Shown piece after piece: positions 27,419 through 35,698 of a stretch of DNA of 64,000 bases. The first letter of the stretch is position 1. Each line of letters begins with the position of its first letter. Position numbers and translations under genes: made by a program. This DNA comes from Klebsiella michiganensis. GTDB lineage: Bacteria > Pseudomonadota > Gammaproteobacteria > Enterobacterales > Enterobacteriaceae. The stretch spans positions 124,001 to 188,000 of the forward strand of contig NZ_PRDB01000013.1 in the NCBI RefSeq assembly GCF_002925905.1, in the 5' to 3' direction. The notes below the pieces were generated by a model. The model was not told where the DNA came from, ran no database searches, and saw only the letters and a program-made list of their open reading frames with translations.

Positions 27419-29617
27419 ATGGCCGACAACGAAAAGCTTGGCTCGACATCACCACAGATATTGCTGAAGAACGCAACCAATCTGGATAAGTTAGTCAATG
27501 GCCGCGAATCAGAGTCATTGCCGGATCGTTTCGCTGTACTTCGCCGCACCTGGTACGGTATGGAGATGATCTTCAATCGCTTCATCACGTATATCACGGG
27601 ACGTGGAGAACAGGCGGTAGGTGCCATTGGCTGGCAGGAGCTGGGAAACTGGGCGACTGGCCTCACGGTCGATAATCGCCAGCAAATCGTTTACTACAAT
27701 GGCTCCTGGTACAAATACCTTGGAGAGCTTGAGCACGTCATTACCGGAGATTCTCCAGAGAATGATGGTGGAGTGTGGTCGGCTGAAAACCCAACGGGGA
27801 AATGGTCGAATATTGGTGATGCGGCTCTTCGCTCAAACCTGGGTTCAGGCGAAGGTGATCCTATAGTTGCTCCTGAAAAAGTCAGAGCGGCATTAGGTGG
27901 CACAGTTAGCGAGGCTATACGCTATGTGAGTGTTGATGGTTTTGAGCCAGATTTAACCGGCACAACAGACTCTACACTATCAGTTTTGAAAGCAGCAGCA
28001 GTCGCAAAAACTCTCGCGGACAGCGCTTATGTGACGGGGGATACTAAATATTACGTTGTACGGTATGGTTTCGGCGCTTATATGCAGGGTGATGTGCCAC
28101 TGTATACCGGCATAACATATGATGGTCAGGAGAATGGTACTTTTATTATACCAAAGCCGGGCGCTAAATTTTGCTTTACCACGACGGGCACCGAACCCTA
28201 TGCAACCAGTAGTTCAAAACGGTTATATAACGCCACAATAAAAAACCTGCGTATTGGATGTGCATTCCGGGAAACAGTATTCCCGGTTCCTGCCGGTGTC
28301 GGCGGTATTAATATTGAGTATGCCTCATACATTAAAATTGAAAATGTAGAAATGCGCATGCTGAATGGTCCGGGTCTGGTCCTGAAGGAGGTATGGGACT
28401 CAGATATTGATAAGCTCAGAATGATGAAAGTAGGAAACATCACTGACTTAGCCAATATTGCACCGGCGCTTAATATGAGTATGGGTGATGGTACTGACGG
28501 GTGCAACGCTATCCGTTTTAATAAATTACATATTGAAGAATGCCCTAAGCCGCTGCAGCTTGAGCCAGGATGTCGGCATATTTTCTTTACCACCATGAAA
28601 CTTGAAGGTGGCTCAACCACTTCAACTATCGTTGGCGCTGCGGGCATGTCTTTTACCGATACTGAAGAAACCTGGGCCAGAAATGACATTCCCCACATTT
28701 CATTCACTCGAACCGAATCATACGAATCGTTTGGGGTGGTATTTAACACACCGCAGTTTAACAGTGGCGGCCTTGCCCCGCGTGGCTGGTATATCTATCA
28801 CGAAGGCAACTCTGGGCATCTGTTAATTTCTAATCCTGTTGGCAAATTCGTAAAAACGATGGTCACAGGTAACAGCTGGATATCCAGAGGCGGCACTGCG
28901 TATGCCTGCGGCCCGGATTATATGAAGGGGACGTGGAGCTGTACTGTTGACGGGTTGGTTGCAAGAGCAATTCTGAGGGCATCGACCGCCGGGGCTGCGC
29001 CAACAGATGGAACTGGCGATTTCATCGTCCTGTCTGGCGGCGATAACGTGGTGCGGAACTGCAAACTTCACTCGGCAGGCGCGATTGATGACGGGCTGGC
29101 TTTTATCAACATTCTGGGATGTAACAATGACGTTGCCTGTAATGACAACTCGTTCTCCGGCTCAAGGCAGTACGGGATTAGGGGGAGCATAACGAGTTAT
29201 AAGGTCCGCGATAACTCCCTGGTAGATAGCGGTACACTTGCTGCCACTATGTCAGCAGCGACAGCCAGATATAGTCTGGTGAATCCGGGCTCCAGCGGCC
29301 TGGGGGCGGGTGGTTTCAAAAGCGCAAACGTCACCATCTCCGCCGGCGCTGCGGGCTCGCTCGACATCATTTCCGGGGCAACGACGCTGCTCATCAGGGC
29401 CTCTTCTGCGCTGGGATTTGCAGCGGCAAAAATCTTTGTTGATGCGAACTTTTCAACAGTAGCGCTTGAGCAGAGTCTGGGAGGAATATTCGCAACAGGT
29501 GCAGGCACGCCTGGTGACGGTAAGGTATATATCACGAAATCAGGTTCAAACCTGATACTGACAAACCATAACAGCGCTGCGACATTTTATGTCATGGCCC
29601 TGTCTGCCGTAATGTGA
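27419..29617 (+). CDS. Tailspike with probable capsule depolymerase domain
   Basis: Starting at MADNEKLGSTSPQILLKN (ribosome binding site GGAG), the 732-residue protein has a conserved adaptor of ~150 residues (GRESESLPDRFAVLRRTWYGMEMIF ... GDSPENDGGVWS) as seen in tailspikes of Klebsiella prophages. A right-handed beta-helix follows (GDNVVRNCKLHSAGAIDDGL ... NSFSGSRQYGIRGSI), then a Ser/Ala/Gly-rich C-terminal knob. Depolymerase activity against a capsule type is inferred from this architecture; specificity cannot be read. A longer frame from 27266 would overlap J and is rejected. Confidence 0.88.
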   Translation: MADNEKLGSTSPQILLKNATNLDKLVNGRESESLPDRFAVLRRTWYGMEMIFNRFITYITGRGEQAVGAIGWQELGNWATGLTVDNRQQIVYYNGSWYKYLGELEHVITGDSPENDGGVWSAENPTGKWSNIGDAALRSNLGSGEGDPIVAPEKVRAALGGTVSEAIRYVSVDGFEPDLTGTTDSTLSVLKAAAVAKTLADSAYVTGDTKYYVVRYGFGAYMQGDVPLYTGITYDGQENGTFIIPKPGAKFCFTTTGTEPYATSSSKRLYNATIKNLRIGCAFRETVFPVPAGVGGINIEYASYIKIENVEMRMLNGPGLVLKEVWDSDIDKLRMMKVGNITDLANIAPALNMSMGDGTDGCNAIRFNKLHIEECPKPLQLEPGCRHIFFTTMKLEGGSTTSTIVGAAGMSFTDTEETWARNDIPHISFTRTESYESFGVVFNTPQFNSGGLAPRGWYIYHEGNSGHLLISNPVGKFVKTMVTGNSWISRGGTAYACGPDYMKGTWSCTVDGLVARAILRASTAGAAPTDGTGDFIVLSGGDNVVRNCKLHSAGAIDDGLAFINILGCNNDVACNDNSFSGSRQYGIRGSITSYKVRDNSLVDSGTLAATMSAATARYSLVNPGSSGLGAGGFKSANVTISAGAAGSLDIISGATTLLIRASSALGFAAAKIFVDANFSTVALEQSLGGIFATGAGTPGDGKVYITKSGSNLILTNHNSAATFYVMALSAVM

Positions 29618-29624
29618 GGTCTTT

Positions 29625-29813
29625 ATGTTATTCAAAGAGTTAATTGAAGGGAATGTTATTTCCCTTCCGGAAGGTGATGAATTTACTGTGACAAGCACGC
29701 CAGAAAAAGACCCTGTGACAGGATGCCTGTTTGTTAACGGTATATTATCTGACGGTTCCGAATCACGGTATTTTGCGACCGAATACACTCTGGTAACGGT
29801 GGATGATGATTAG
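29625..29813 (+). CDS. Small protein after the tailspike (62 aa)
   Basis: The acidic, beta-rich protein MLFKELIEGNVISLPEGDEF... begins eight bases after the tailspike stop. Small proteins coupled to tailspikes sometimes act as assembly chaperones; this is only an inference. A terminator-like hairpin follows. Confidence 0.6.
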   Translation: MLFKELIEGNVISLPEGDEFTVTSTPEKDPVTGCLFVNGILSDGSESRYFATEYTLVTVDDD

Positions 29814-29818
29814 ATTAT

Positions 29819-29842
29819 AGCCCGCAAGCAATGGCGGGCTTA
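29819..29842 (+). terminator. Hairpin ending the late operon
   Basis: GCCCGC-AAGCAATG-GCGGGC with a short TTAG tail; the U tract is poor, so it may need help. Confidence 0.55.
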
Positions 29843-29894
29843 GCTGCAGGTGGTAAGTTCTGACTATAGTTAAATCTTGATACTAGGGGTTGAG

Positions 29895-30065
29895 ATGACA
29901 ATAAACTGGGAGTGGAGTGGTAAACGAGCAAAAAATTTAGGTATTGTTTTGCTTATCGGAGTCGATATTCATTATCTGTTTCCTGATATGTTCGTTTACG
30001 TTAGTGGCCTTATGATGTTCATACTTGGGTTTAAGTGCGAACTAGGACGAATTAAATTTAAATGA
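29895..30065 (+). CDS. Small membrane protein (56 aa)
   Basis: MTINWEWSGKRAKNLGIVLL... has two hydrophobic segments (about residues 15-27 and 31-46) and a basic tail (GRIKFK). GGGGTTGAG lies before the ATG. It is AT-rich and convergent with the gene at 30101-30943. No function known. Confidence 0.5.
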   Translation: MTINWEWSGKRAKNLGIVLLIGVDIHYLFPDMFVYVSGLMMFILGFKCELGRIKFK

Positions 30066-30100
30066 ATAAGTGGCATGCCCAAAATTATTTTACAGAGCAC

Positions 30101-30943
30101 TTATTTAAATTCCTTGCTTAAATAACCCACGTAATTAAATGGGTTTCCACTGTCTATTCTGTTTATTTTTATTGAGTCTTTAACAGAAAATACACTTAGG
30201 ATTCCTGCTGTCACTCCAACTATCTGAGCAGCGGTTTGAGGCATTACTACAGAAGCCCCTGCATAGTACATAGATGCAACCTTGAAAATTTCCTTCATAT
30301 TTAAATTATAATCAATGTTGGATGGGATGAATTTAATCTTGCTTTCATTAAAAAGCCTTGCTATGGTGGCGCAAGCACTGTCAATTTCATTTATTGATTT
30401 TTTTAATTCAAAATCTTGATTTTCGGCAGAGGCAACTCTAATCTCTAAAGAGTTCATGTGAATCATAAGGTTGCGTAACTCACCCTTCCTTTTTTCTCTA
30501 AAATTTAAAATTTTATCTACAGGGGTTTTTTTATCTGGTAAAGGAAGGGCATTCGTTAGGGTTATTATCTCCCCAGCGTTTTGAATAGTGCTTGTATCAC
30601 CTCCTTTTAGAAAGTTTTCCATCCCATATGTGGCATAGTTATTATTTTTATTATTTAATAGATCGAATATTTTGTCAGTGTACGACTTATGAAGTGCTGG
30701 TGCCAGCGCGCCGTTTATTGATGGTATTTGGACTATGTGTTTTTCAATGATACCGGCGCTTGCAAGAGATTTTTCTAGTGTTTGATCGAGAACTTCCATG
30801 CTAATGAACAGATTATCAATAATTACAATTTTATCCCAATAAAGTATGCAACGTGTTACCTCATCAGGTTCTTTTCCACTAAATGATTGAATTTTATCGT
30901 TAGTAATCATGCCGTTAGGGAACAAAACAATCTTATTTTGCAT
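30101..30943 (-). CDS. Unrecognised AT-rich cargo gene (280 aa)
   Basis: Starting at MQNKIVLFPNGMITNDKIQS with GAGGAAATAAA in front, the protein begins with a beta strand/loop (ILYWDKIVIIDN), has a helical, Lys/Glu-rich middle with coiled-coil potential (residues ~135-200), and ends with a mildly hydrophobic Ala/Val/Gly segment (MYYAGASVVMPQTAAQIVGVTAGI). It is strongly AT-rich beside GC-rich tail genes and transcribed against them. It lies between the tailspike and the prophage end, the usual place for lysogenic cargo such as phage exclusion genes. I do not recognise the family and assign no function. Confidence 0.7.
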   Translation of the reverse strand: MQNKIVLFPNGMITNDKIQSFSGKEPDEVTRCILYWDKIVIIDNLFISMEVLDQTLEKSLASAGIIEKHIVQIPSINGALAPALHKSYTDKIFDLLNNKNNNYATYGMENFLKGGDTSTIQNAGEIITLTNALPLPDKKTPVDKILNFREKRKGELRNLMIHMNSLEIRVASAENQDFELKKSINEIDSACATIARLFNESKIKFIPSNIDYNLNMKEIFKVASMYYAGASVVMPQTAAQIVGVTAGILSVFSVKDSIKINRIDSGNPFNYVGYLSKEFK

Positions 30944-31027
30944 TTTATTTCCTCTCAAGTGTTTGTACAAATGGCAACTAATATGTTTGATATTATATAA
31001 GTGAATAAAGTTAATTAATCAATAGCG

Positions 31028-31216
31028 AGAGAGCAGGGGCGCATCGGTGGCCGCCGCCGGGTAATGACCACTGAAGTTGTGGAGCGGTGCCGCCGGATGC
31101 TGAAGAACGGTGCAACCCGGCAGCAGGTAGCTGATGTTGTTGGTGTGGGACTCAAAAGCATTTACAAATATCTTCCAGTCGGCATCCCCACAAAAAGCAA
31201 AGCGTTACCTCAGTGA
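31028..31216 (+). pseudogene. C-terminal remnant of a serine recombinase (invertase/resolvase)
   Basis: The frame reads EQGRIGGRRRVMTTEVVERC ... QQVADVVGVGLKSIYKYLP and ends at TGA 31214-31216. This is the resolvase/invertase C-terminal DNA-binding helix-turn-helix (GR-GGRR ... A--vGVg--tiYkYlP). The catalytic domain is absent and a stop lies directly upstream in frame. Phages often carry such invertases beside tail fibre genes; here it is decayed. Confidence 0.8.
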
Positions 31217-31266
31217 TAAAGATCGATAGATGAAACCTGCATTGAACAAAATTCGCGATTAAATTA

Positions 31267-31282
31267 CTGTATGTATAAGCAG
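31267..31282. promoter_or_regulatory. LexA box (SOS operator)
   Basis: CTG-TATGTATAAG-CAG fits CTG-N10-CAG, with the consensus TA before it (ATTACTG). It lies 21 bases before the start of the next gene. Confidence 0.8.
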
Positions 31283-31302
31283 TGTTTATGCGAGGGACGA
31301 TC

Positions 31303-31542
31303 ATGCTTCGACAATCAGACATCAACAACGCCTTTCGTGAGTCGATCCTTCGAAACTCGAAAGGCTATCAATACCTTTACACCAGGGATTTCGTTTCCTC
31401 GCTTGTGTGCCGTGGCATCCACTTTTCCTACTCCGAGGCTAACCGCTGGATAGAGCGCTATCAGTCGTGCTTTGCTGACAAAACGCCGGAGCACACTGAG
31501 AATCGGCTGTGGATACTCCGCAATATGGGGAGGGGGCTATGA
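31303..31542 (+). CDS. LexA-controlled small phage protein (79 aa)
   Basis: MLRQSDINNAFRESILRNSK... is a compact helical protein of a type often found, as recalled, in enteric prophages directly before umuD-like genes and sometimes annotated as a polymerase V-associated protein. A LexA box lies just upstream, so DNA damage would induce it. The stop overlaps the start of the umuD-like remnant (ATGATG). Exact role unknown. Confidence 0.7.
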   Translation: MLRQSDINNAFRESILRNSKGYQYLYTRDFVSSLVCRGIHFSYSEANRWIERYQSCFADKTPEHTENRLWILRNMGRGL

Positions 31543-31704
31543 TGGGGTTTTCGTCGCCAGCAGCTGATTATGGACACTCTCAACGTCACGAAACTGTGCC
31601 GCATGGATGGCAACTCTCGGGCTGTAAAAACAGACTCCGGCTACGCCATTCTGGGTGTGTCGATAACTCCGAGTTTTCCAAATAAAAATAAGAACCCGCC
31701 TTAA
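31539..31704 (+). pseudogene. Broken umuD-like gene fragment
   Basis: The frame from 31539 begins MMGFSSPAADYG, the typical UmuD motif around the self-cleavage region (GFPSPAADY). After about 12 codons the similarity moves to another frame, 31570-31704, which reads TLNVTKLCRMDGNSRAVK-TDSGYAILGV, like the UmuD C-terminal domain start. It then runs into a terminator. The frameshift and loss of the rest make it non-functional. It follows the LexA-controlled gene as in intact phage operons. Confidence 0.6.
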
Positions 31705-31716
31705 TTGGCGGGTTTT
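31693..31716. terminator. Bidirectional terminator between converging genes
   Basis: AACCCGCC-TTAATT-GGCGGGTT followed by TTA; A-rich on the other side. It separates the SOS gene from the leftward protease operon. Confidence 0.7.
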
Positions 31717-31719
31717 ATA

Positions 31720-31893
31720 CTAGGATGCGCTTGAAGAAGGGCTCAGCGAGTAACCAGCAAACTTATTAAAGTTATTCTGTAGGTAACTTACCGTTACTTT
31801 TGCTGAAGAATCAGCAGCTTTAGGCGCTGAGCTGCTGTTAAGTGATTGTTGTATGCTCTTTTCTTCAAAATTTTTCACATTAAGGTTCGTCAT
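31720..31893 (-). CDS. Small Ser-rich protein, partner of the SDH-type protease (57 aa)
   Basis: MTNLNVKNFEEKSIQQSLNS... is hydrophilic with 14 serines and no cysteine or hydrophobic helix. Its ATG lies inside the end of the protease gene (14-base overlap), so the two are co-translated. It could be a substrate, inhibitor or targeting factor for the protease. Nothing is recognised in it. A terminator follows directly. Confidence 0.65.
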   Translation of the reverse strand: MTNLNVKNFEEKSIQQSLNSSSAPKAADSSAKVTVSYLQNNFNKFAGYSLSPSSSAS

Positions 31894-32884
31894 GACGTTT
31901 CCATCCCTCGTAATTAACTGTATTGTTGATAGCAAACTGTTGCATGGGCGGTGGTGATACCTGGACCCTCTGCAGCAGCCCTTGAGTTCGCATCTGATAA
32001 GAACATGTCTCGGTTGATTCTACTAAGGCTCTGACAGCAGTGTATTGTTGCTGAGGAACAGAGCCAAGAGTGGTATTGACATCAAAAGGCTTGCCTAGTT
32101 CCAATTCGCTCTTAATATCAAGATAGATTGAATTAATCAACCCATAAAGTGTTTCGGAAGGTTTTTCTATTGTCAGCCCAAGATCATTTGTGGCTTCTCT
32201 CCGGCTGATAGTATAGTCATGGCTGCCAGAATCAGAGCAAAGGAAGCTCACAATCCGTTCAATTTTATCTGATTCAGATACTTGGTGTGTCAGAAGCCTT
32301 CTGGCTAGCATCTGGATTTGGGTCTGCGCTCTGTATACACTCCCCAGAACTAAAGGGTGTACCTTTTCGCTCAACTTAAGAAGTATGTTAATGGAGTCCT
32401 CTGGGTTTTGAATACCTAACTCATCCTTTGCCAGAGCAAGATATGCTTTAATATCTTCAACGCTTACCGGTGAAATACTTTCCTGCCCATTAATTGTCGC
32501 AATAGGGTTTAGAGGTGATGTTAGACTGGGGTCTATTGGGCCAAGCGTGGCCTGTTTAGTCATGATTATTTTGTTGGCCCCAAGAGCCATAATCGTTCCA
32601 GCGCTAAGACATTTTGAGGGTATAATCACCTCGAGCTCGTCACAAAATTGCCTTAGCAGGTTAACTAAGCTCCATGCCGTAAGAGTTTCCCCGCCTTTAG
32701 TGTAAAGAAGTAAAGATATTTTGGGGGTTACGCCAATTTCATCTAGATGATTCACAAAGAAATCATAAACTTCAGAGTGGATTTTCGTTTCCATGCCAGG
32801 TCTGTCACCGGTTACATAAGTGATAACTTTCGACCCGCGCTCCCTTTCGAGATCACGATATAGCGACTGTCTGTCTGTAAACAT
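31880..32884 (-). CDS. ClpP-fold serine protease of the SDH/SppA type (334 aa)
   Basis: The protein has the Clp/crotonase-fold pattern of the serine dehydrogenase proteinase (SDH) family: LLLYTKGGETLTAWSLVNLL (residues ~58-77, glycine-rich oxyanion turn), IIPSKCLSAGTIMALGA with the candidate nucleophile Ser94, and MTKQATLGPIDPSL. The usual membrane helix is not evident, so it is probably cytosolic. Residues ~180-270 form a helical extension, and the C-terminus is Gln/Pro-rich. AAAGGACTAAAG precedes the ATG. It forms an operon with a 57-residue protein at the prophage end, pointing to lysogen-expressed cargo, possibly defence or toxin; this last step is inference. Confidence 0.8.
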   Translation of the reverse strand: MFTDRQSLYRDLERERGSKVITYVTGDRPGMETKIHSEVYDFFVNHLDEIGVTPKISLLLYTKGGETLTAWSLVNLLRQFCDELEVIIPSKCLSAGTIMALGANKIIMTKQATLGPIDPSLTSPLNPIATINGQESISPVSVEDIKAYLALAKDELGIQNPEDSINILLKLSEKVHPLVLGSVYRAQTQIQMLARRLLTHQVSESDKIERIVSFLCSDSGSHDYTISRREATNDLGLTIEKPSETLYGLINSIYLDIKSELELGKPFDVNTTLGSVPQQQYTAVRALVESTETCSYQMRTQGLLQRVQVSPPPMQQFAINNTVNYEGWKRHDEP

Positions 32885-33583
32885 CTTTAGTCCTTTTATT
32901 ATTAGTAATAAAACATTTAGATCATGAACCCAGACGCATCAGCCAAGGAGCATCGAACCCTTGACCTAAAGTGGTTAAATTAAGTCCACACAATATATCC
33001 CCTAAAAATATTTTGTAACATCCTGATAAAAGATCAGTGTTTTATGAAAAATGAAAGAGCAAATCGACATAGGTTGTGACTAAGGGCTTTCATTACCAGA
33101 GACGGTGAGGCTATCGAGGGGGAGGGCGTAGAAGGTGAGGCGCTGGATGATGTCGAAGTGCTCGGAGTTGCAACGCACGTGATCAACGATATGAGGCAGG
33201 GTGATAGCCCTGTTTGAAGGGAGTAAAAATGGGGCAGATTTTGGGGCAAAATGGCGTTTGGGGCACGGTTTGGGGCAATCAAATGTCCGCATTTGTCCGC
33301 ATTTGTCCCGAAGTCAACCGCGCTATATCATTGAAAGTATTTCAGATCATTGAATTTGCTAAACTATTTTTTTGCATGCCATAATAAAGTTAATATTTAG
33401 GCAACCGCGATCAAAAAAATTGCGCTGTTTGCAGCACCGGACGAGGTTATTGCGTAAACTTTAAAAACTTTACCAACTCGCTGTTTCTTTAAGGTCATTT
33501 GTACGCTTTACTCACCGGCTGCTGCGGCGCGGAACGAGTGTGGCGGCATATTTTTGTTTGGAAAGGATACTTGGGTGGCTCTT
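32885..33583. other. Prophage 1 end and dacC upstream region
   Basis: No confident gene is seen. Between 33060 and 33292 the minus strand carries a codon-biased frame ending ...HFDIIQRLTFYALPLDSLTV without a good start, perhaps a gene fragment. Next to it lie repeated GGGGCA and ATTTGTCC units. The right attachment site of prophage 1 must lie in this stretch, and the final ~200 bases are probably host DNA with the dacC promoter. The exact border cannot be read. Confidence 0.5.
33231..33307. repeat. Short direct repeats: four GGGGCA and three ATTTGTCC-type units
   Basis: GGGGCA starts at 33231, 33243, 33260 and 33272 (spacing 12, 17, 12), mostly as TTTGGGGCA. Directly after come AAATGTCCGC, ATTTGTCCGC and ATTTGTCCCG in tandem (33281-33310). 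They lie near the presumed phage-host junction and could be integrase arm or host-factor sites. Confidence 0.65.
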
Positions 33584-34786
33584 ATGACGCATGATGCTTT
33601 TTCCCTTCGCGGCCTCGCGGCAGGCTGCGCGCTTTTACTTCTCGTTGCGCCTGCGGTGCAGGCTGCGGAACAACTCCCCGATGCGCCATCCATTGACGCG
33701 CGAGCCTGGATCCTGATGGACTATGCCAGCGGCAAAGTGCTCAGCGAAGGTAATGCCGACGAAAAACTCGACCCGGCGAGCCTGACCAAAATCATGACCA
33801 GCTACGTTGTCGGCCAGGCGTTAAAGGCGGGTAAGATTAAGTCTACAGATATGGTGACCATCGGACGCGATGCGTGGGCCACCGGTAACCCGGCGCTGCG
33901 CGGCTCTTCGGTGATGTTCCTCAAGCCGGGGATGCAGGTGTCGGTAGAAGATCTTAACAAGGGCGTCATCATTCAGTCCGGCAACGACGCCAGCATCGCG
34001 ATAGCCGACTACGTGGCGGGCAGCCAGGACGCGTTTGTCAGCCTGATGAACGGCTATGCGCAGAAAATGGGCCTGACCAATACCACCTTTATGACCGTGC
34101 ACGGTCTGGACGCGCCGGGCCAGTTCAGTACCGCCCGCGATATGGCGCTGCTCACCAAAGCGATGATCCATGACGTGCCGGAAGAGTATGCGATCCATAA
34201 AGAAAAAGAGTTCACCTTCAACAAAATCCGCCAGCCGAACCGCAACCGCCTGCTGTGGAGCACGAACCTCAACGCTGACGGGGTGAAAACCGGGACCACC
34301 GCCGGGGCGGGCTACAATCTGGTTTCTTCCGCGACGCAAAACGATATGCGCCTGATTGCCGTCGTGCTCGGCACCAAAACTGACCGTATCCGTTTTAACG
34401 AATCAGAAAAACTGCTGACCTGGGGATTCCGCTTCTATGAAACCGTGACGCCGATTAAACCCGATGCCACTTTCATTACCCAGCGCGTCTGGTTTGGCGA
34501 TAGCAGTGAAGCGAAGCTGGGGGCGGGCGAGGCGGGTTCCATCACGCTGCCGAAAGGCCAGCTGAAAAACCTCAAGGCCAGCTACACCCTGAACGATACG
34601 CAGCTGACCGCGCCGCTGACCAAAGGGCAGGTTGTCGGCACCATCGACTTTAGACTGAATGATAAAACCATTGAGCAGCGGCCGCTGATTGTGATGGAAG
34701 CGGTAAACGAAGGCGGTTTCTTTAGCCGGATGATCGATTTCGTGCTGATGAAACTGCACGGCTGGTTCGGAGGTTGGTTCTCTTAA
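33584..34786 (+). CDS. dacC: D-alanyl-D-alanine carboxypeptidase, penicillin-binding protein 6
   Basis: The 400-residue protein has a signal peptide (residues ~1-27, ending AVQAAEQ) and the three penicilloyl-serine transferase motifs: S66LTK, SGN in QSGNDASIA, and KTG in [12 protein letters not shown]. It removes the terminal D-Ala from peptidoglycan pentapeptides in the periplasm. The C-terminal amphipathic helix ([20 protein letters not shown]) anchors it to the inner membrane. The start at 33584 gives the same precursor length as E. coli PBP6; an upstream start ten codons earlier is less likely. Confidence 0.97.
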   Translation: MTHDAFSLRGLAAGCALLLLVAPAVQAAEQLPDAPSIDARAWILMDYASGKVLSEGNADEKLDPASLTKIMTSYVVGQALKAGKIKSTDMVTIGRDAWATGNPALRGSSVMFLKPGMQVSVEDLNKGVIIQSGNDASIAIADYVAGSQDAFVSLMNGYAQKMGLTNTTFMTVHGLDAPGQFSTARDMALLTKAMIHDVPEEYAIHKEKEFTFNKIRQPNRNRLLWSTNLNADGVKTGTTAGAGYNLVSSATQNDMRLIAVVLGTKTDRIRFNESEKLLTWGFRFYETVTPIKPDATFITQRVWFGDSSEAKLGAGEAGSITLPKGQLKNLKASYTLNDTQLTAPLTKGQVVGTIDFRLNDKTIEQRPLIVMEAVNEGGFFSRMIDFVLMKLHGWFGGWFS

Positions 34787-34794
34787 AATGCAGG

Positions 34795-34814
34795 CCGCGC
34801 CCTGCGGGGCGCGG
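34795..34814. terminator. GC-rich hairpin between converging dacC and deoR
   Basis: CCGCGCCC-TGCG-GGGCGCGG lies between the two stop codons. There is little T tract, so it may act as a weak bidirectional terminator. Confidence 0.6.
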
Positions 34815-35573
34815 TTAGTAAAGCAGTGAAATTTGTTTTTCCTTCGCCAGCGCGAGCAGATCGTCATCCGGACAGACGTCGCTGGCTATTACGTCAAACT
34901 GCGATAAATCCCCCATCCGCGCCGGCCGGACTTTGCCGAATTTACTGTGATCGACAACCAGCACGTGGTAGCGAGCGCTTTTCATCGCCCAGTGTTTGAC
35001 CGGCAGCTCTTCCAGGTTAAAACAGGTCGCGCCCTGCTCGCAATCGACGCCCGCGGCGGAATAAAACGCGATGTCCGGGCACAGGTGGCTCAGCGTATCC
35101 TGCAGGCTTAGCGGTTTAAAAATGGCGTTGCTGGCGTGGAACTCGCCGCCGCACAAAATCGCGCGGCACTGGGGCTTTTCCTGTAAGGAAAGAAAGGTAT
35201 TGAGCGAATAGCAGACGCCGGTAAAGGGCAGGGCGCTATCGATGGCGTCGATGATCCACGGCGTGGTGGTCCCGCAGTCAAAAAAGGCCATCTGGTGGGG
35301 CTCAAGCAGCTTTGCCGCATGGCGGGCTGCGCGGCGCTTTTCATCCACAAGGCGCGTTTTCTGATCGCTCAGCAGATAGTGCGTTGCGCTGCGCGGCTCC
35401 AGAACGATATAGCCGCCCAGCAACACGACCGGGCCGCTGTGGCCGTTGAGGTCGCGACGAATGGTCATCTCTGACACGCCAAGCAGGGTGGCCGCTTCTT
35501 TTAGATGGAGTTTATCACTGCGCTTGAGTGCCTGAATAAGCTGGCTGATGCGTTCGTCACGACGAGTTTCCAT
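34815..35573 (-). CDS. deoR: Deoxyribose operon repressor
   Basis: The 252-residue protein starts METRRDERISQLIQAL with a DeoR-type winged helix-turn-helix (residues ~20-45, LKEAATLLGVSEMTIRRDL) and a sugar-phosphate sensing domain with FFDCGTTTPWIIDA and YSLNTFLSL. It represses the nucleoside catabolic deo genes and is released by deoxyribose-5-phosphate. Length and place after dacC are as in E. coli. Confidence 0.97.
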   Translation of the reverse strand: METRRDERISQLIQALKRSDKLHLKEAATLLGVSEMTIRRDLNGHSGPVVLLGGYIVLEPRSATHYLLSDQKTRLVDEKRRAARHAAKLLEPHQMAFFDCGTTTPWIIDAIDSALPFTGVCYSLNTFLSLQEKPQCRAILCGGEFHASNAIFKPLSLQDTLSHLCPDIAFYSAAGVDCEQGATCFNLEELPVKHWAMKSARYHVLVVDHSKFGKVRPARMGDLSQFDVIASDVCPDDDLLALAKEKQISLLY

Positions 35574-35698
35574 ATTCCCTCTAAGCTGAAAGCGCCCTGC
35601 ATTGACAGGGCGTCAGCGGCGATTTTACCTGCCGGAAGAGGCTTAGTCACGCGCAGGAATCGGGCGCTGCCGCAACTTTACCGGCTGGTCAGGAACGT

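Noticed and set aside
33034..33292. Minus-strand frames of 82 and 70 codons upstream of dacC
   Set aside because: Starts are poor and the frames run through repeats; only the C-terminal ~40 codons look coding, so it is treated as a possible fragment, not a gene.
33231..33310. Short repeats considered as a CRISPR array
   Set aside because: Units are 6-10 bases with spacing of 12-17 and no spacer-like segments or cas genes.
33821..34339. A 172-codon frame opposite dacC
   Set aside because: Antisense shadow of a highly conserved gene, with an Arg/His-rich unnatural composition.
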